64,000 nt of DNA from Apostichopus japonicus (taxonomy: Eukaryota; Echinodermata; Holothuroidea; Aspidochirotida; Stichopodidae). The notes beneath the pieces are model-generated. The model was not told the origin of the DNA and made no database searches. It saw only the letters and a list, made by a program, of their open reading frames with translations. Of the stretch, positions 42,101 to 48,100 are shown one piece after another (within the stretch, counting starts at the first letter, position 1; each line of letters begins with the position of its first letter). A program made the translations under genes and the position numbers. The stretch covers positions 6,111,264-6,175,263 of the forward strand of contig NC_092583.1 in NCBI RefSeq assembly GCF_037975245.1, written 5' to 3'.

Positions 42101-45100
42101 ACAAAGCAACTGTAGTAACAGGGCTGTGGTTGTTAAAATTCAACATTCCAGAAGGAAATGAAGAAGCAAAGTTAATGTTATATTTCAGTTCTCAGTTATC
42201 TTACATGTGTCCTGAATAATCAAATTAATTGAAATTTTCAATCACAAGGCATACATAATGCACTATTAGATAATGAATATAGCAGAATGCATGTCCTTAA
42301 CCATTGATATGCAATGTGACATTTAATAATGTAAAGTCATGCTGTTTGACTTGCCACACATTACATGTGAACAGTTATCTGTAGTGAAACTGAATGACAA
42401 TTGCTTCTGCCTAGAGAAAGACATAAAAATGTTGAGGTAGACAATTACTTATGATTATTGCTATTTATCATGCAAAATGGAAGGGTGTCTAAAATGAATT
42501 GAAAAAAACAACAGTGCTCAGCAGCTCTCTTTGAAGCTACTGCACACCTAGTAGATTGTAAAATTCTAGCATCTTAATCTCACATTAAAGTTCTTTTTTC
42601 CCTAATCTTGAAGTGATTAAATCAGTTCTGCAGTTTAAACGTATCGATCACATTAAAGTACATTTGACACTTATTCTTACCTTTCAACTGAACACAAAAT
42701 TGCTTTTTAAGTTGGACATAACTTGTTTAAAAATAATTCCAGGTGTGAACATATTGCTATATATGCATCAGTGTACAAATCCTTTACATATATTTGATTT
42801 TTTATTCCTAAATAAGCTGCTACCTTTTAATGAAAAAAAAAAAAAAAACATTGAGCAGTAGAACTTTCAAAGCAAAAATACAACTAATCCATATAGGGTT
42901 AGTTAATATGTTTTAGTGTCACTGACATCTAAACAGCAGACTTTTAGAGACCAAATGTTTTACATTTACTGCACCATATGAATAAAAGAACATCAGCTGA
43001 TCATAAACTAAACACAGTGTTACCATAATGCATTGGATCTTTCCCGTACATAACTTGTAGCAAAACAATGAGAATAGAACAATCTGTTTAATTGCACCAA
43101 AGAATTCTACGCAGACAGACTCCCATAGAACGACTACATGGCATAGCTAGCTGCATGAACTACAATAATTATGCAGCCTCTGCAAGAACTCAACATCTAA
43201 TCATATTACGCTGCCACAGCACACACACACACGCATACACACACAACACATACAAGCATGCAGCATGCTAGATAATTGCTTGCTATATGCTTGCCATGGT
43301 CTATTGCAAATTAACATTTGTTGATGTCTCTGTGGAGTGCAGAGCTATGGCTACATGAAAGATATTTGATGAATGGACTGAGCATTCAAACACAAAGATA
43401 CCAATATCAAATAGTTTGAAGCAGGGACGTGCAATCACCTTACAAATATACCATCCTTCAAAACCTCTGTATCCTTACAAATTGAATGTCTACATGTACG
43501 CAGGCCTGAATATGTAAAGGAGAGGCCCATACCGTTGCCTCTCTGAAGGTTTAGGGGAAAATGTCCTCCATGAAGACATCTAGAAAACCATTTAAACAAC
43601 GTGTATCAGACGGAGGAATAATATTGGCTTTTGCTATATTGACCTGAGATACAAACATATCTCTGCAAGAACCAACATAATTATAATCTACATTATATGA
43701 AAGAGGCCTTTGCTACACAAAACTCTAGTTAAGAATCAAGAGATTGAATAACATACTACATACAGTACTGTAACCAACATCATTGTCTGATCAATAGGAA
43801 TATCAGTGAAAGAATTTGCTAATTGATTCAAGATATCTGAAGCTTTTTATTTTAAGTGATATGGAATAGATATAGTCTATTGTGATGATTGAAAGGCTTC
43901 TTTGGCAGAACTTTCACAGACAATTTGGTGACAAAATGTAACAAAGGACAAGGGTAAAGGAACAATTACCCAATAAGTACTTTAAATATTGTTGAATACA
44001 AGAACAATCTCTTGTAACAATCTCTAATTAAGATGATGCAATATCTCATTTGCAGTTGTCTTTACCATTTCCTTTGAACCAACATTTGCATATAAATGCC
44101 AACATTTGGGAGAGCTGAGAGTAGAAATGCAATGCTGGCAAAATGCAGGAACACATAAAAATTAATGACACTTTGGGCATTAAAAGGGAAGGATGAAATA
44201 AAGTAAGATACTGAAAGTATGATATTAATGGTTAATCATTGTTAGACAAATAAGGAAGCAATAATTCAACTTAAACTGAAAAAGAAATTCCCATAGCATA
44301 TGCTAGACTGACCAATTGGGTTCAGGCATCTCTATAAAATATATATATGTTTTTATTTCACAGTCCTTCTCAAGCCATTCACTTCCTGCCATGTTTCATC
44401 ATAGACTGTTGGTACTGTGAGGATGCTTACAACTTACAGCTTACATACATGGATCCCACACAGCTGCTTTTAAAACCATAACATTTATTGTCTCTTGACA
44501 ATGGCCAAATGTCCTATACACACGTGTACAGCTTTGTTGTAACTATATGAAAGCACTGACGGAAACAACTCTCAAACATTACAAACAGAAAACAAGAAAG
44601 AAAGAAATGTGAGATATGCTTTCTGCTGCAATCATTCATACAACTAACAGACACGTATCAAATACTTCAACATTCAAACTAACATTGCTATCATAATTAA
44701 TATTTTGTAAAACCAGTATATTGCTGAATTCTACTTGTTAAAACTATAAACAAAGAATATTGGACACAATCAAAAATTTAAACATTCAAACTAACATTGC
44801 TATGATAATTCTGTATATTGCTGAGTTCTACATTATCTATGCACGGTTTAGTGATCCAGTTAAGATGAATCTTGAGAGCAAGGCTGTGTTGCTCTCCTAA
44901 GACAGGCTGTTATAACACATAAATACGCAACTGAGTATACTGTGTGTTGGGTTATATAAATATATTGGAAAATGGTGGATTTACAGTACCAAAAACAATA
45001 AATAAATAAACAAATATCATCATGTGGAATAATATATCTGGTATCGCATAACAAAATGCTATGCAAAATGGTCAAATTGCTGTACCACTGCATTGATGTG

Positions 45101-48100
45101 TTTTACACTTGAAAGCAACCATATTCAGAGCTTTCAAAATTATTCCCTGAAATAACTATTAGTGACTTGGTTTGCTCACAAATAAATGTTAATAAAAAGC
45201 TTCTAACTATATATCGAGATGACAATAAACTAAGGATTACTGCCTAAGAGCAAAGATGAGTCATTACACAATGAATTGCTGACTAAACATGTTTTTTATG
45301 TTTCTTTTGTCACTGTGACCAGTCATGTGCTGATACTGATGATGCACATTATAGTTATGATCTCCTCTTCTCATACTATATTGTGTGGAGTCCAGTGTCA
45401 CTTTACACACTCTATTATGTGAAATATGATGCAATTTTACATGTGGTGTTAGCTGCAACTACACAGAGTTAATGGTGGTATGTTACTTCATTTACTGTAT
45501 TGTGTGGGTTCAGTTATATAAACAAAATGAACACATTCACTGTGACATTAATACCAAGTTAGTTAATCACATTCTTTGGAAGGTGAGTAATTCTTCATTT
45601 ACCAATGATATAAATTTACACTACACAAGTTTCAGTTAACAGGTAACTACAAATGGTGATTGCATATCCATTTACAAAGCTGCTGTCTCAGTCACAAAAC
45701 TTTGCGCTATTAAAGCCTGCAAAAGAAGTATTGTCCTTCAATATGACATGGTTTTAGAATACAAGAATGATGCAAGGTTAAAGCTTTATTGATCGATACA
45801 AGACCATCAATCTACCAGAAGATGATGATTACATCTAAGAGACAGTCATAGTTTGAGTTAACACTTATTTACTTATCATATAAAGGATACGGTATGCTTT
45901 AGCAAAGTGAAAGAAAAAATGGTTTACTGCTTATTGCAAGCAACCAACTCCACTGAGGATTAATGTATCACATTCCCCTCTCCCCCCTCCCAAAGAAAAT
46001 AAAGCATACAGCCGCAAGAATGTGTCTATATGATATATTTGTTACACTAATCAAATGGCTACCCAAGAAAGCTGATACTATATAGAGTTTATTTGGTAGG
46101 CTACTTCAGTGAACTAGGAGGCCTGCTCTCCTATGTACACCATATGTAGTAAACTGGGTGACTTGCTCTCCTATGTACACCATATGTAGTAAAATGGGAG
46201 ACCTGCTCTCCTATGTACACCATATGTAGTAAACTGGGAGGCCTGCTCTCCTATGTACACCATATGTAGTAAACTGGGAGGCCTGCTCTCCTACATACAC
46301 CATATGTAGTAAACTGGGAGACCTGCTCTCCTACGTACACCATATGTAGTAAACTGGGAGGCCTGCTCTCCTACGTACACCATATGTAGTAAACTGGGAG
46401 GCCTGCTCTCCTACGTACACCATATGTAGTAAACTGGGAGGCCTGCTCTCCTACGTACACCATATGTAGTAAACTGGGAGACCTGCTCTCCTACGTACAC
46501 CATATGTAGTAAACTGGGAGGCCTGCTCTCCTACGTACACCATATGTAGTAAACTGGGAGACCTGCTCTCCTACGTACACCATATGTAGTAAACTGGGAG
46601 GCCTGCTCTCCTACGTACACCATATGTAGTAAACTGGGAGACCTGCTCTCCTACGTACACCATATGTAGTAAACTGGGAGGCCTGCTCTCCTACGTACAC
46701 CATATGTAGTAAACTGGGAGGCCTGCTCTCCTACGTACACCATATGTAGTAAACTGGGAGGCCTGCTCTCCTACGTACACCATATGTAGTAAACTGGGAG
46801 GCCTGCTCTCCTACGTACACCATATGTAGTAAACTGGGAGGCCTGCTCTCCTACATACATGTTATATGTAGTAAACTGGGAGGCCTGCTCTCCTACGTAC
46901 ACCATATGTAGTAAACTGGGAGGCCTGCTCTCCTACATACATGTTATATGTAGTAAACAGTAAACTGGGAGGCCTGCTCTCCTACGTACACCATATGTAG
47001 TAAACTGGGAGGCCTGCTCTCCTACGTACACCATATGTAGTAAACTGGGAGGCCTGCTCTCCTACGTACACCATATGTAGTAAACTGGGAGGCCTGCTCT
47101 CCTACGTACACCATATGTAGTAAACTGGGAGGCCTGCTCTCCTACGTACACCATATGTAGTAAACTGGGAGGCCTGCTCTCCTACGTACACCATATGTAG
47201 TAAACTGGGAGACCTGCTCTCCTACGTACACCATATGTAGTAAACTGGGAGACCTGCTCTCCTACGTACACCATATGTAGTAAACTGGGAGACCTGCTCT
47301 CCTACGTACACCATATGTAGTAAACTGGGAGACCTGCTCTCCTACGTACACCATATGTAGTAAACTGGGAGACCTGCTCTCCTACGTACACCATATGTAG
47401 TAAACTGGGAGACCTGCTCTCCTACGTACACCATATGTAGTAAACTGGGAGACCTGCTCTCCTACGTACACCATATGTAGTAAACTGGGAGACCTGCTCT
47501 CCTATGTACACCATATGTAGTAAACTGGGAGACCTGCTCTCCTATGTACACCATATGTAGTAAACTGGGAGACCTGCTCTCCTATGTACACCATATGTAG
47601 TAAACTGGGAGACCTGCTCTCCTATGTACACCATATGTAGTAAACTGGGAGACCTGCTCTCCTATGTACACCATATGTAGTAAACTGGGAGACCTGCTCT
47701 CCTATGTACACCATATGTAGTAAACTGGGAGACCTGCTCTCCTATGTACACCATATGTAGTAAACTGGGAGACCTGCTCTCCTATGTACACCATATGTAG
47801 TAAACTGGGAGACCTGCTCTCCTATGTACACCATATGTAGTAAACTGGGAGACCTGCTCTCCTATGTACACCATATGTAGTAAACTGGGAGACCTGCTCT
47901 CCTATGTACACCATATGTAGTAAACTGGGAGACCTGCTCTCCTATGTACACCATATGTAGTAAACTGGGAGACCTGCTCTCCTATGTACACCATATGTAG
48001 TAAACTGGGAGACCTGCTCTCCTATGTACACCATATGTAGTAAACTGGGAGACCTGCTCTCCTATGTACACCATATGTAGTAAACTGGGAGACCTGCTCT